NCBI GenBank assembly: GCA_934565615.1
Contig: CAKTIH010000067.1
Location: forward strand, 1-12,251
From: an uncultured Oscillospiraceae bacterium
GTDB taxonomy: Bacteria > Bacillota > Clostridia > Oscillospirales > Oscillospiraceae
Length of the DNA: 12,251 nt
Direction of reading: 5' to 3'
Each line of letters opens with the position of its first letter. The first letter of the stretch is position 1. This document shows, in pieces, positions 4,985 through 12,175 of this stretch. The translations under genes were made by a program, and so were the position numbers. Below the pieces are notes generated by a model. That model was given only the letters and a program-made list of their open reading frames with translations. It ran no database searches and was not told the DNA's origin.

Positions 4985-6445
4985 ATGAAATATATCAGTA
5001 CCCGCGGCGCATCGCCCGCCGTGTCCTCCGCCCAGGCCATCATCAACGGCCTTGCCCCCGACGGCGGACTTTATACCTTCTCCCCCGCAGAGCTTCCAAA
5101 GCTCGATTGGCAGCGCCTCATTACGCTTGATTACTATCACATGGCCGCCGAGATAATCTCCTCGCTTCTTCCGGATTTCACGCCTGAGGAAATGCTCGGC
5201 CTTGTCCGCCGTGCCTATACCGGCAAGTTCCCCTCAACGGAAATTGCCCCGACCGTCGCCGTCGGCGATATGTCCGTGCTCGAGCTGTTCCGCGGCCCCA
5301 CCTCCGCTTTCAAGGACGTTGCCCTCTGCCTGCTGCCCTATCTCATGAAGGCTTCGGCGGAGAAGTGCGGCGATACGGAGAAGATCACCATCCTCACCGC
5401 CACCAGCGGCGATACCGGCAAAGCTGCCCTTGAAGGTTTCCGGGACGTTCCCGGTATCGACATCGCCGTGTTCTATCCCCGTGACGGCGTCAGCCCCGTC
5501 CAGAAAGCTCAGATGGTGACGCAGGAGGGACGCAATGTCCATGTCTGCGCCGTCGACGGCAACTTTGACGATGCCCAGTCCGGCGTAAAGCAAATTTTTG
5601 AGTCCGTCCGTGACCGCGGTCTGTCCTCCGCAAACTCGATAAACATCGGCCGGCTTGTCCCGCAGGTCGTGTATTATTTCTCCGCCTATGCCGATCTGGT
5701 CAAACAGGGCCGCCTGACCCCCGGCGCGAAGCTCAGCTTCACCGTCCCCACCGGCAACTTCGGTGATATCCTCGCCGGCTTCATCGCCGGTGAGCTCGGT
5801 CTTCCCATCGGCCGCCTTGTCTGCGCCTCGAATGAGAACAACGTCCTCACCGATTTTCTGCGCACCGGCACCTATGACCGCCGCCGCAGCTTTTACCGCA
5901 CCCTCTCCCCGTCTATGGATATCCTCATTTCCAGTAACCTTGAGCGCCTGCTGTACCTTATGAGCGGCGACTGCGAGCTTGTCGCGTCTCTCATGCAGCA
6001 GCTCAAATCTGACGGCTTCTATACCGTCCCCGCGGAGCTTCTTGAGAAGATACAGTCCCGCTTCTGGGCGGGCTGCTGCGGCGATGCGGCTACCGAAGAG
6101 ACCATCCGCGAGGTCTGGACGCGCCATTCCTACCTCTGCGATACTCATACCGCCGTTGCGTGGAACGTCGCGCGGCAGTATGAAAAAGCGGCGGAGTCGC
6201 CCGACCCAATGGTCGTGCTCTCCACCGCCTCGCCGTATAAGTTCCCCGCCGCCGTGCTCAGCGCCATCGGCGCAAAGTGCGCCGGGGATGAGTTTGATAT
6301 GATGTCCGCGCTCGAAAAAGCCACCGGCGTCACGATGCCCGCAAATCTCCGCTCCCTGCGTGAGCGCCCCGTGCTGCACACCGGCTGCGTGAAGCCCGGT
6401 GAAATGCGCGGCTATGTCCTTGATCTTCTGGAGGGAAAAGCATGA
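4985..6445 (+). CDS. thrC: Threonine synthase
   Basis: This 486-residue PLP enzyme converts O-phosphohomoserine to L-threonine and phosphate in the cytoplasm. The N-terminus MKYISTRGASPAVSSAQAII and APDGGLY (24-30) are typical of the longer threonine synthases of bacteria and fungi. RGPTSAFKD (103-111) carries the Schiff-base lysine K110, and ATSGDTGKAA (139-148) is the phosphate-binding loop. Later, FYPRDGVSPVQKAQM and VPTGNFGDILAG are also family signatures. The ATG at 4985 is chosen because it matches the family N-terminus and has AAAGAGAG upstream; a longer frame would run back into the peptidase gene. The stop overlaps the thrB start. The gene appears intact. Confidence 0.97.
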   Translation: MKYISTRGASPAVSSAQAIINGLAPDGGLYTFSPAELPKLDWQRLITLDYYHMAAEIISSLLPDFTPEEMLGLVRRAYTGKFPSTEIAPTVAVGDMSVLELFRGPTSAFKDVALCLLPYLMKASAEKCGDTEKITILTATSGDTGKAALEGFRDVPGIDIAVFYPRDGVSPVQKAQMVTQEGRNVHVCAVDGNFDDAQSGVKQIFESVRDRGLSSANSINIGRLVPQVVYYFSAYADLVKQGRLTPGAKLSFTVPTGNFGDILAGFIAGELGLPIGRLVCASNENNVLTDFLRTGTYDRRRSFYRTLSPSMDILISSNLERLLYLMSGDCELVASLMQQLKSDGFYTVPAELLEKIQSRFWAGCCGDAATEETIREVWTRHSYLCDTHTAVAWNVARQYEKAAESPDPMVVLSTASPYKFPAAVLSAIGAKCAGDEFDMMSALEKATGVTMPANLRSLRERPVLHTGCVKPGEMRGYVLDLLEGKA

Positions 6446-7320
6446 ACAGCGTTACCGTCCGCGTCCCCGCCACCACTGCGAATCTCGCCTGCGGCTTTGA
6501 TACTCTCGGCTGCGCGCTGAGCCTTTATAACACTCTGAGCTTCACCCTGTCCGACCGCCTGTCTTTCACCGGCTGCGATGAGGAGTTCCAGACTCCCGAT
6601 AATCTTGCCTGCCAGGGCTTTGATGCTGTGTATGCTCGCCTTGGCCGCCCGGCTCCCGCCGTGCATATCGACATCCGCGCCGATATCCCCGTCTGCCGCG
6701 GCCTCGGTTCCTCCGCCGCGATGCTTGCCGCCGGTGCAATGGCGGCAAACGCCCTCTCCGGTGCAGAGCTCTCAAAGGCCGAACTCCTATCGATAATCAC
6801 CCCCATCGAGGGGCACCCGGATAACCTCGCCCCGGCGCTCTTCGGCGGCCTTGTCGCCTCCACATCGCGCGGTGGGAAGGTCTATTCCGCCCATTATCCG
6901 GTGCATGAGTCGCTGCATTTCGTCGTCCTCTCCCCGGATTATACTCTCAGTACTCATAAGGCCCGCGCCGCCCTGCCTGCAAGCGTTTCTTTTGCCGACG
7001 CGGTCTTTGACCTTTCGCATCTTGCCATGCTGCCGCATGCCATCGCCCTCGGCGATGAGGAGATAATCTCTATATGCTTGTCGGATAAGCTGCACCAGCC
7101 CTACCGCTTCCCGCTCATCCCCGGCAGCGATGATGTCCGCCGCATTGCCGAAGACTTGGGTTGCAAGGCTTTCTGCATCAGCGGCGCAGGGCCGAGCCTT
7201 CTCTGCCTGACGCGCGACGCTGCCTTTGCCGAAAAGCTCTCCGCCGCCGTCGCCGAACTTCCTCATAACTGGCAGGTGCGCGATCTCGCCGTCGACCCCG
7301 CCGGCGCGGAAATAATTTAA
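6442..7320 (+). CDS. thrB: Homoserine kinase
   Basis: This 292-residue GHMP kinase phosphorylates L-homoserine with ATP, supplying the substrate of ThrC. The GHMP ATP-binding motif is PVCRGLGSSAAM (residues 83-94). The N-terminal strand VTVRVPATTANLACGFDTLG and EGHPDNLAPALFGG (123-136) are homoserine-kinase signatures, and a C-terminal SGAGPSLLCL loop closes the active site. Length is normal. The ATG overlaps the thrC stop (ATGA), so the two are co-translated. The downstream hairpin ends the operon. Homoserine dehydrogenase is not in this window. Confidence 0.96.
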   Translation: MNSVTVRVPATTANLACGFDTLGCALSLYNTLSFTLSDRLSFTGCDEEFQTPDNLACQGFDAVYARLGRPAPAVHIDIRADIPVCRGLGSSAAMLAAGAMAANALSGAELSKAELLSIITPIEGHPDNLAPALFGGLVASTSRGGKVYSAHYPVHESLHFVVLSPDYTLSTHKARAALPASVSFADAVFDLSHLAMLPHAIALGDEEIISICLSDKLHQPYRFPLIPGSDDVRRIAEDLGCKAFCISGAGPSLLCLTRDAAFAEKLSAAVAELPHNWQVRDLAVDPAGAEII

Positions 7321-7345
7321 GCTTTCCCCATAAAAGCAAAAAATC

Positions 7346-7373
7346 GGAGCACCGTCATTTCTGACGGTGCTCC
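7346..7373. terminator. Terminator hairpin after thrB
   Basis: GGAGCACCGTCA (7346-7357) pairs perfectly with TGACGGTGCTCC (7362-7373) over TTTC. On the plus strand only TT follows, whereas on the minus strand the stem is followed by GATTTTTTG. The hairpin is thus well placed to stop thrCB transcripts and would be an even better terminator leftward. Confidence 0.75.
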
Positions 7374-7451
7374 TTCAGCCTGTCAAAGAAGTCTCGCCAT
7401 CGTGCGAGCTTTCTGGTATAATGGGAAAAAAGAGGACAGGCGGGAAGACAA

Positions 7452-7598
7452 ATGGAACAGTGGCAACAGGACAACCGGCGAGATGTGGTAATGGTGGATA
7501 TAGATCAGCTTGTACCAAAGGATCACCTGCTGAGGAAGCAGTCTTTTTCATTTCAAATCCTCCCACGCGCTATAAAGTATTCTGTCTGCCGCATCTGA
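7452..7598 (+). pseudogene. 5' remnant of an IS1182-type transposase gene
   Basis: A frame starting ATG at 7452 reads MEQWQQDNRRDVVMVDIDQL followed by VPKDHLLRK. This matches the well-known start of IS1182-family transposases (DLVPxDHLLRKI). After residue 29 the similarity ends and a stop follows at 7596. About 400 or more residues, including the DDE catalytic domain, are missing. Upstream is TATAAT (7417-7422) with TCGCCA 17 bp before it, probably the old element promoter. It is a decayed insertion sequence left between thrB and the next regulator. The family call rests on a short peptide, so IS1182 versus a related IS4-clan group is not certain. Confidence 0.65.
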
Positions 7599-7615
7599 TT
7601 TATTCCCATTCTATA

Positions 7616-7677
7616 ACACCTTACAGTTGTTGTCAATAACAATCAATAAGTGTTTTATAAAACGCCTGAGAGTTGTT
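7616..7677 (+). promoter_or_regulatory. Promoter region bracketed by a direct repeat, upstream of the second XRE gene
   Basis: ACACCTTACAGTTGTT (7616-7631) and ACGCCTGAGAGTTGTT (7662-7677) match at 13 of 16 positions and are 46 bp apart, start to start. Between them lie TTGTCA (7630-7635) and an AT-rich TTTTATAAA (7653-7661) suitable as -35 and -10, though the spacer is 17 bp only if TTTTAT is used. TTGTT...AACAA also forms a dyad over the -35. The layout suggests autoregulation by the XRE protein. Confidence 0.45.
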
Positions 7678-7702
7678 ACCCTGTGTAAAAAGGGGTGCTG
7701 CT

Positions 7703-8026
7703 ATGCTTGAAAATCTGAAACGGCTGCGCGAATTATCCGGGACTACCCAGCGGCAGTTAGCCGAGGCGATAGGCGTCAGCCAACAATCCGTGAACAAATA
7801 TGAGAACCATAACATTGAGCCTGATATTGAAACTCTCATAAGGATCGCCGACTATTTCAACACGTCTGTCGACTGCGTCATAGGTCATGGCGAAGACCGT
7901 ATAAGCGGCTCGAATTTTGACACCCTTGAATTGTCAGCCGTGGAGAGTGAGTTCATACGCCGGTACAGGCTGCTTGACCCAAAGCAGCGCAAATGCATCG
8001 AGACTGTGATTGACAGCTATATATAG
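7703..8026 (+). CDS. Small XRE-family transcriptional regulator
   Basis: The 107-residue protein has an N-terminal Cro/C1-type helix-turn-helix: MLENLKRLRELSGTTQRQLA, then EAIGVSQQSVNKYENHNIEP, ending with LIRIADYFNTSVDCVIGH (residues 1-62). This is the standard fold of Firmicute XRE regulators. The tail (about 75-107) is an amphipathic segment, probably for dimerisation. The ATG at 7703 is preferred over one 30 bases upstream because AAGGGGTG precedes it and family members start at this residue. It is a single gene with its own terminator. Its target is unknown. It lies next to an IS remnant and a two-component system, so it may be a host regulator or a leftover of a mobile element. Confidence 0.85.
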   Translation: MLENLKRLRELSGTTQRQLAEAIGVSQQSVNKYENHNIEPDIETLIRIADYFNTSVDCVIGHGEDRISGSNFDTLELSAVESEFIRRYRLLDPKQRKCIETVIDSYI

Positions 8027-8030
8027 TTTT

Positions 8031-8067
8031 GCATCGGGACAGATATTTAAAATACCTGTTCCGATGC
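8031..8067 (+). terminator. Terminator after the second XRE gene
   Basis: GCATCGGGACAG (8031-8042) pairs with CTGTTCCGATGC (8056-8067), with one G-U pair and a 13-base AT-rich loop, then CGTTTCTT. The hairpin begins 4 bases after the stop codon and separates the XRE gene from the two-component operon. Confidence 0.75.
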
Positions 8068-8072
8068 CGTTT

Positions 8073-8129
8073 CTTAAGCAAACCTTAAAAACTTAGCCGC
8101 TTGGCTTTTAATAATTTATCGGTTATGAT
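8073..8129 (+). promoter_or_regulatory. Promoter of the two-component operon with upstream CTTAA boxes
   Basis: TTGGCT (8101-8106), 17 bp and TATGAT (8124-8129) form a good promoter, 27 bp before the regulator start. Just upstream, CTTAA occurs at 8073 and 8084, exactly 11 bp apart, with CTTAG at 8092. OmpR/PhoB-family regulators bind direct repeats about one helical turn apart next to the -35, so these boxes may be the regulator's own sites. The spacing is observed; autoregulation is inferred. Confidence 0.6.
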
Positions 8130-8156
8130 ATAGGCATACTGAACGAGGTGATGTGC

Positions 8157-8849
8157 ATGAACACTGTGCTTATCTGCGACGATGAAAAGGATATCGTCTC
8201 CGCGCTGAAAATTTATCTCGAGAGCGAGGGCTACGCCGTCGAGTGCGCATACGACGGCGCTCAGGCTCTCGCGCTGCTGGAGAGCCGCGATATCAGCCTT
8301 GTGCTCATGGACATCATGATGCCGGTCATGGACGGCATCAGCGCCATGGTGAAGATACGCGAGCGCTCGAATGTCCCCGTGATCCTGCTCACGGCCAAGG
8401 GTGAGGACACGGACAAGATACTCGGCCTGAACGTCGGCGCGGACGATTACATCACCAAGCCCTTCAATCCCCTTGAGGTGCTTGCCCGCGTGCGCTCGCA
8501 GCTGCGGCGCTATACGATGCTCGGCGCGGCGCAGATAAAGCAGAGCTGCCTCACCGTCGGCGGCATAAGCATGGACGATTCCAGCAAGACCGTCACCGTG
8601 GACGGCGAGCCCGCCGCCCTCACGCCGACCGAGTACGACATTCTCAGGCTCCTCATGGAAAACCCCGGTCAGGTCTTTCACCCGCGCGATATCTATAAGC
8701 GCGTCTGGAAGGACGAACCCTACGGAGCCGAGAGCACCGTCGCCGTACACATCCGCCACCTCAGAGAAAAGCTTGAGATCAACCCCGCCGAGCCGCGGTA
8801 CATCAAGGCCGTATGGGGGCAGGGCTATAAAATGGAAAGAGTGAACTGA
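8157..8849 (+). CDS. OmpR-family response regulator
   Basis: This 230-residue cytoplasmic transcription factor is activated by phosphorylation from the kinase encoded next to it. The receiver domain (1-115) has acidic-pocket residues D8 and D9, phospho-acceptor D52 in VLMDIMMPVMDG, T79 and K101 (YITKPF). The winged-helix DNA-binding domain (about 136-228) shows LTPTEYDILRLL, FHPRDIYKRVW and VAVHIRHLREKLE, ending VWGQGYKME. The domain pattern is that of VanR/PhoB-type regulators. The ATG at 8157 sits behind GAGGTGAT; earlier in-frame GTG and ATG codons overlap that site and are less likely. The stop is one base before the kinase start. Confidence 0.95.
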   Translation: MNTVLICDDEKDIVSALKIYLESEGYAVECAYDGAQALALLESRDISLVLMDIMMPVMDGISAMVKIRERSNVPVILLTAKGEDTDKILGLNVGADDYITKPFNPLEVLARVRSQLRRYTMLGAAQIKQSCLTVGGISMDDSSKTVTVDGEPAALTPTEYDILRLLMENPGQVFHPRDIYKRVWKDEPYGAESTVAVHIRHLREKLEINPAEPRYIKAVWGQGYKMERVN

Positions 8850-8850
8850 C

Positions 8851-10923
8851 ATGAACAAACTTAAAAGCAGCCTTGCGGCAAAGCTGATAGCCGTGACGCT
8901 CTTTGTACTGCTGCTGATGTCCCTCGCCGCGTCGGTGCTGGACATCGCATATATCGACAGCATCGACGGCTACAATTACGATTATCAGACCCTGCTGCAT
9001 AAATTCAAATACGATAACTCAAACGATCTGGACGCCGTCATGTACGCCCTGGGTAACGGCGAATCTCCCTCCGATCTCAACGGCAGGAACGGCTTCTATT
9101 TTGTAATAAGAGACTACTATACACGCGAGGTCGTTTTTGACGGGCTCGGAAAGCGTGACTATGTCTGGCAAACGGAGTCGACGCTCTTTGAGCTCCCTGC
9201 CGGATACGACCTCTCCGCGCAGGATGATGCCGTCGCAGTGCCTGAACCGATCGTTTCTCCCGAGCCATCTGCGTCGCCAGAACCGAGCACGTCCCCCGCT
9301 CCGACCATGTCTTCCGAACCAACCGCGTCTCCCGAACCGGCCGTAACACCCGCTGTCTCTGAAAGCCCCATGTCCGGCAGCAGGACGGACATCACGCCCG
9401 ATGCGCCCGCCGCGGATGATAACTACCGCGTCTATGCCATCACTGGGTACTATACCGCGGTCAGCGTCGCCAGCGGCAACGCCGATAAATATCTGGAGCT
9501 TTTCACCTACGCCTACGAGCTGCGCTATGTCTCCATCGTCGTGCTGGTCGTCTCCCTGATCCTTGAGGCCTTCGTCTTTGTATTCCTTCTCTCCGCCGCC
9601 GGGCACCACGGCGAGACCGGCGAGCTCCGCCCCAGCTTTATCGATAAGATCCCCTTTGATCTCTACACCGCGCTGACCGTCTTTGCCGGCATCTTCCTTA
9701 TCGCCGCAATGGCAGAGGTGTCATACAGCAACACCGCAATGCTCGTCGTTGTCCTCATCGCCGCCCTCGGCGTTATCGCGGCGCTGATAAGCCTGCTGTG
9801 GTGCATGAGCCTTGCCGTGCGCATAAAGCTCGGCACGACGATAAAGAGCTGCATCATCTACCGCGTTGGCGCGTGGTGCCTGCGTTTAATAAAAAAGGTA
9901 TTCTATATGTTTAAGGACGGGCTGAAAGCCATACCCATGTTCCCGCGTGCTGTGCTCGTCATTGCGGCGATCCTCTTTGTCGAGTTTCTGTGGATCGCCA
10001 TCGCCGGTACAAGTCCCGGAAAGCAGCTCTTCGGCTGGTTCATCGAGCGCGCGGTTCTGGTGCTGGCCACGCTGTATGCGCTGCTGTCAATGAAGCAGCT
10101 GCTCGAAGCCGGGCAGCGCATCGCCAAGGGCGAGCTTGACTGCAAGGTCGATACCTCCAGGCTGCGCGGCCTGTTCAAAGAGCACGGCGAGGATCTCAAC
10201 TCCATTACCGACGGCATGAACCGCGCCGTGGGTGAGCGCATGAAGTCCGAGCGCTTCCGCACCGAGCTTATCACAAACGTCTCCCACGATATCAAGACCC
10301 CTCTTACCTCCATCATCAACTACGTCGACCTGCTCGAAAAGGAACAGCCGGAGAATGAAAAGATGCGCGAGTACCTTGAAGTGCTCGACCGGCAGTCGGC
10401 AAAGCTCAAGAAGCTCATTGACGATCTGCTCGAAGCGTCCAAGGCGTCGAGCGGCAGCCTGAGCGTGAATCTCACCGAGTGCGAGCTTGGCATCCTGCTT
10501 GACCAGATGGCGGGCGAATACAGTGAAAAGCTCTCCGCCGCGGGGCTGGAGCTCATCCTCACAAAGCCCGAGGAGCCCGTGAAGGTCATGGCCGATGGGC
10601 GGCATATGTGGCGCATCTTCGATAATCTGCTGAACAATATCTGCAAATACGCCCAGCGCGGCACGCGCGTGTACCTCGACCTCACCGCCGACGCGCTCAA
10701 GGCGACCGTCACCTTCCGCAACATCTCCGCCACGCGCCTGAACATCAGCGGCGACGAGCTGACCGAACGCTTTGTCCGCGGCGACAGCTCCCGCAACACC
10801 GAGGGCAGCGGCCTTGGCCTGAGCATCGCCCAGAGCCTTGCGCAGCTCCAGAAGGGCACGCTCGATATCACCGTTGACGGCGATCTGTTCAAAGTCGTGC
10901 TCAGCTTCGACAGAATAAAATAA
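8851..10923 (+). CDS. Multi-spanning sensor histidine kinase with a proline-rich outer segment
   Basis: This 690-residue membrane kinase partners the upstream regulator. TM1 is about 12-30, followed by an extracytoplasmic region (31-225) that contains a Pro/Ser/Glu low-complexity stretch at 131-168 (repeats of SPEPS, such as VSPEPSASPEPSTSPAP). Five more hydrophobic segments follow at about 226-248, 271-291, 296-320, 366-386 and 396-414. A HAMP-like linker may lie about 415-465. The kinase core has the H-box FRTELITNVSHDIKTPLTS with H479, the N-box DNLLNNICKYA (591-601) and the G-box EGSGLGLSIA (651-660). It is larger than the usual two-TM sensor kinase because of the extra membrane block and the stalk. 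The signal is unknown, and a cell-wall or surface cue is suggested by the stalk and the neighbouring surface protein. Confidence 0.93.
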   Translation: MNKLKSSLAAKLIAVTLFVLLLMSLAASVLDIAYIDSIDGYNYDYQTLLHKFKYDNSNDLDAVMYALGNGESPSDLNGRNGFYFVIRDYYTREVVFDGLGKRDYVWQTESTLFELPAGYDLSAQDDAVAVPEPIVSPEPSASPEPSTSPAPTMSSEPTASPEPAVTPAVSESPMSGSRTDITPDAPAADDNYRVYAITGYYTAVSVASGNADKYLELFTYAYELRYVSIVVLVVSLILEAFVFVFLLSAAGHHGETGELRPSFIDKIPFDLYTALTVFAGIFLIAAMAEVSYSNTAMLVVVLIAALGVIAALISLLWCMSLAVRIKLGTTIKSCIIYRVGAWCLRLIKKVFYMFKDGLKAIPMFPRAVLVIAAILFVEFLWIAIAGTSPGKQLFGWFIERAVLVLATLYALLSMKQLLEAGQRIAKGELDCKVDTSRLRGLFKEHGEDLNSITDGMNRAVGERMKSERFRTELITNVSHDIKTPLTSIINYVDLLEKEQPENEKMREYLEVLDRQSAKLKKLIDDLLEASKASSGSLSVNLTECELGILLDQMAGEYSEKLSAAGLELILTKPEEPVKVMADGRHMWRIFDNLLNNICKYAQRGTRVYLDLTADALKATVTFRNISATRLNISGDELTERFVRGDSSRNTEGSGLGLSIAQSLAQLQKGTLDITVDGDLFKVVLSFDRIK

Positions 10924-10949
10924 GAATATATCCATGGTAAAATAAAAAC

Positions 10950-11031
10950 ATATCCATGAATAATTTCTCATCCAAGGTAAAAACTGGGACTGTACCACTT
11001 TTCTTGGAAACGAGGGATCATTCATGGATAT
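10950..11031 (+). promoter_or_regulatory. Long inverted repeat trapping the start codon of the surface protein gene
   Basis: ATATCCATGAAT (10950-10961) is the exact reverse complement of ATTCATGGATAT (11020-11031), whose ATG at 11024 is the start codon of the next gene. Nested inside is CCAAG (10972-10976), AAAA, TGG, a 7-base loop, CCA, TTTT, CTTGG (11003-11007). In RNA this would bury the start codon. Related copies ATCCATGGTAAAAT (10930) and ATCCAAGGTAAAAA (10970) are direct repeats. It could be a translational switch, a regulator site, or a MITE or insertion-sequence end. The pairing is observed; the role is open. Confidence 0.55.
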
Positions 11032-12139
11032 TTCTTTTAAGCGTATACTTTGCGCCGCGGCTCTTGCCGCCGCGCTCCTGCTTGTCTCCGCTCCCGCCGC
11101 CCATGCCGCGGAATACGGTGAGATCAGCGTCGCAAAGACATGGGACGCAGGCTCAGGCGAGCTGCCCGAGTCCGTCACCGTGCGTCTTCTCAGCGGCGGC
11201 AGAGAGGTCAGCCGCCTCACTCTCACCGCCGCCGATGCTTCCGTAAATGGCAGTTGGCAGGGCAGCTTCAAAAATGTCCCGCTCTATAACGACGACGGCG
11301 CACCCATAAGCTACACCGTCGAGGAGCTGCCTGTCGAGGGCTTCACCTCCGAGGTCGTCCGCCAGCCGAGGGCCGAGAGCGTCGCCGCATCCTCATGGGG
11401 CAGCAAGGTCACGCCCGCGAGCCAGAGCTCATATTCCATTGGCAGCTCTAACCTCGTCGCCGCGAAAAAGGGCGGCAGCTATTACGTCTGGACTGACCGC
11501 GCACTCAGCGCGGGGCAGAGAGCACGTCTGCTGACGGCTATCAATAGTGCCCGCCTTCAGGGGCTTGGTAAGTCTTTGAGCACATCGAACACCGAGTTTG
11601 CCTCCGGTCTGCCCGCCTCGATGGCAAACGGAGCCGTAGGCTTCCGCCTTGACGGCGGCGAGACCTATATCGACTTTGGCCGCACCAGCGCATGGAGTCT
11701 TTTCTATGCCGGTACGCTTGAAATAAGCGACGCGCAGGGTGCGGTGATCGCGAACGTCCGCCGCGCCGAACCAACAGCGGAGCCGACAGAAGAACCGACG
11801 CCGACTGCTGAGCCTACTGAGGAGCCTACTCCAACTGCCGAACCGACCGAGGAGCCGACTCCCACTATAGCGCCGACAGATGCGCCGACTCCCACCGCGG
11901 AGCCGTCTGAGGGGCCCACTCCCACCGCCAATCCGACAGACGCGCCTACACCGACCGCTACCCCCGCGCCGACCGCTGTCCCGACAGACGAGCCGGTACC
12001 GAGCGCAGAGCCGAGCGTTTCTCCCTCCCCTGCGCCAAAAACCGCCGACCGTCGCGATCTCGGCCTGCTGTTCACGATCATGTGCGCCGCGGCCGTCGCC
12101 ACCCTCTGCGGTCTCTGGAAGCTCAAGGACAACTGGTAA
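11024..12139 (+). CDS. Secreted, membrane/wall-anchored CnaB-like surface protein
   Basis: The 371-residue protein starts with a signal peptide (about 1-28, hydrophobic core CAAALAAALLLVSAPAAHA). Residues about 32-112 look like a CnaB-type beta-sandwich of Gram-positive adhesins and pili: ISVAKTWDAGSGELPESVTV ... SFKNVPLYNDDGAPISYTVEE. A middle region (about 115-245) is not recognised. Residues 249-338 are a Pro/Thr/Glu stalk of ten-residue repeats (PTAEPTEEPT). The end has PKTAD (338-342), a hydrophobic segment (346-364) and a short KLKDNW tail. This resembles a sortase signal of the PKTGD/LPxTG kind, but the usual Gly is Ala, so it may instead be held by the membrane segment. GAGGGATC precedes the ATG. 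Adjacency suggests a link to the upstream two-component system. Confidence 0.8.
   Translation: MDISFKRILCAAALAAALLLVSAPAAHAAEYGEISVAKTWDAGSGELPESVTVRLLSGGREVSRLTLTAADASVNGSWQGSFKNVPLYNDDGAPISYTVEELPVEGFTSEVVRQPRAESVAASSWGSKVTPASQSSYSIGSSNLVAAKKGGSYYVWTDRALSAGQRARLLTAINSARLQGLGKSLSTSNTEFASGLPASMANGAVGFRLDGGETYIDFGRTSAWSLFYAGTLEISDAQGAVIANVRRAEPTAEPTEEPTPTAEPTEEPTPTAEPTEEPTPTIAPTDAPTPTAEPSEGPTPTANPTDAPTPTATPAPTAVPTDEPVPSAEPSVSPSPAPKTADRRDLGLLFTIMCAAAVATLCGLWKLKDNW
11768..12037 (+). repeat. Tandem coding repeat of the Pro/Thr/Glu stalk
   Basis: Three near-identical 30-bp units encode TAEPTEEPTP (residues 251-280), followed by progressively diverged copies (TIAPTDAPTP, TAEPSEGPTP, TANPTDAPTP) and a less regular Pro/Ser tail. 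DNA copies differ at synonymous positions, so they are not a very recent expansion. Such stalks lift a head domain through the cell wall and often vary in copy number between strains. Confidence 0.85.
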
Positions 12140-12147
12140 AAACATTT

Positions 12148-12175
12148 AACCCCCGAGTCGAATGAGCCGGGGGTT
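12148..12175 (+). terminator. Terminator after the surface protein gene
   Basis: AACCCCCG (12148-12155) pairs with CGGGGGTT (12168-12175), followed by T and GC. The hairpin starts 8 bases after the stop. The T-run is short on the plus strand, but the minus strand continues into TTAAATGTTTTT, so it may work in both directions. Confidence 0.6.

Noticed and set aside
5234..6379. A 381-codon minus-strand frame opposite thrC
   Set aside because: It is a shadow of the thrC coding sequence caused by strong third-position bias. It is Gly/Ala/Asp-rich without a domain.
10087..11271. A 394-codon minus-strand frame opposite the kinase and the surface protein start
   Set aside because: It spans two clear plus-strand genes and the gap between them, and has no protein signature.
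11768..11960. 30-bp tandem units considered as a CRISPR array
   Set aside because: Units are directly contiguous, in frame and encode a Pro/Thr/Glu stalk. There are no unique spacers.
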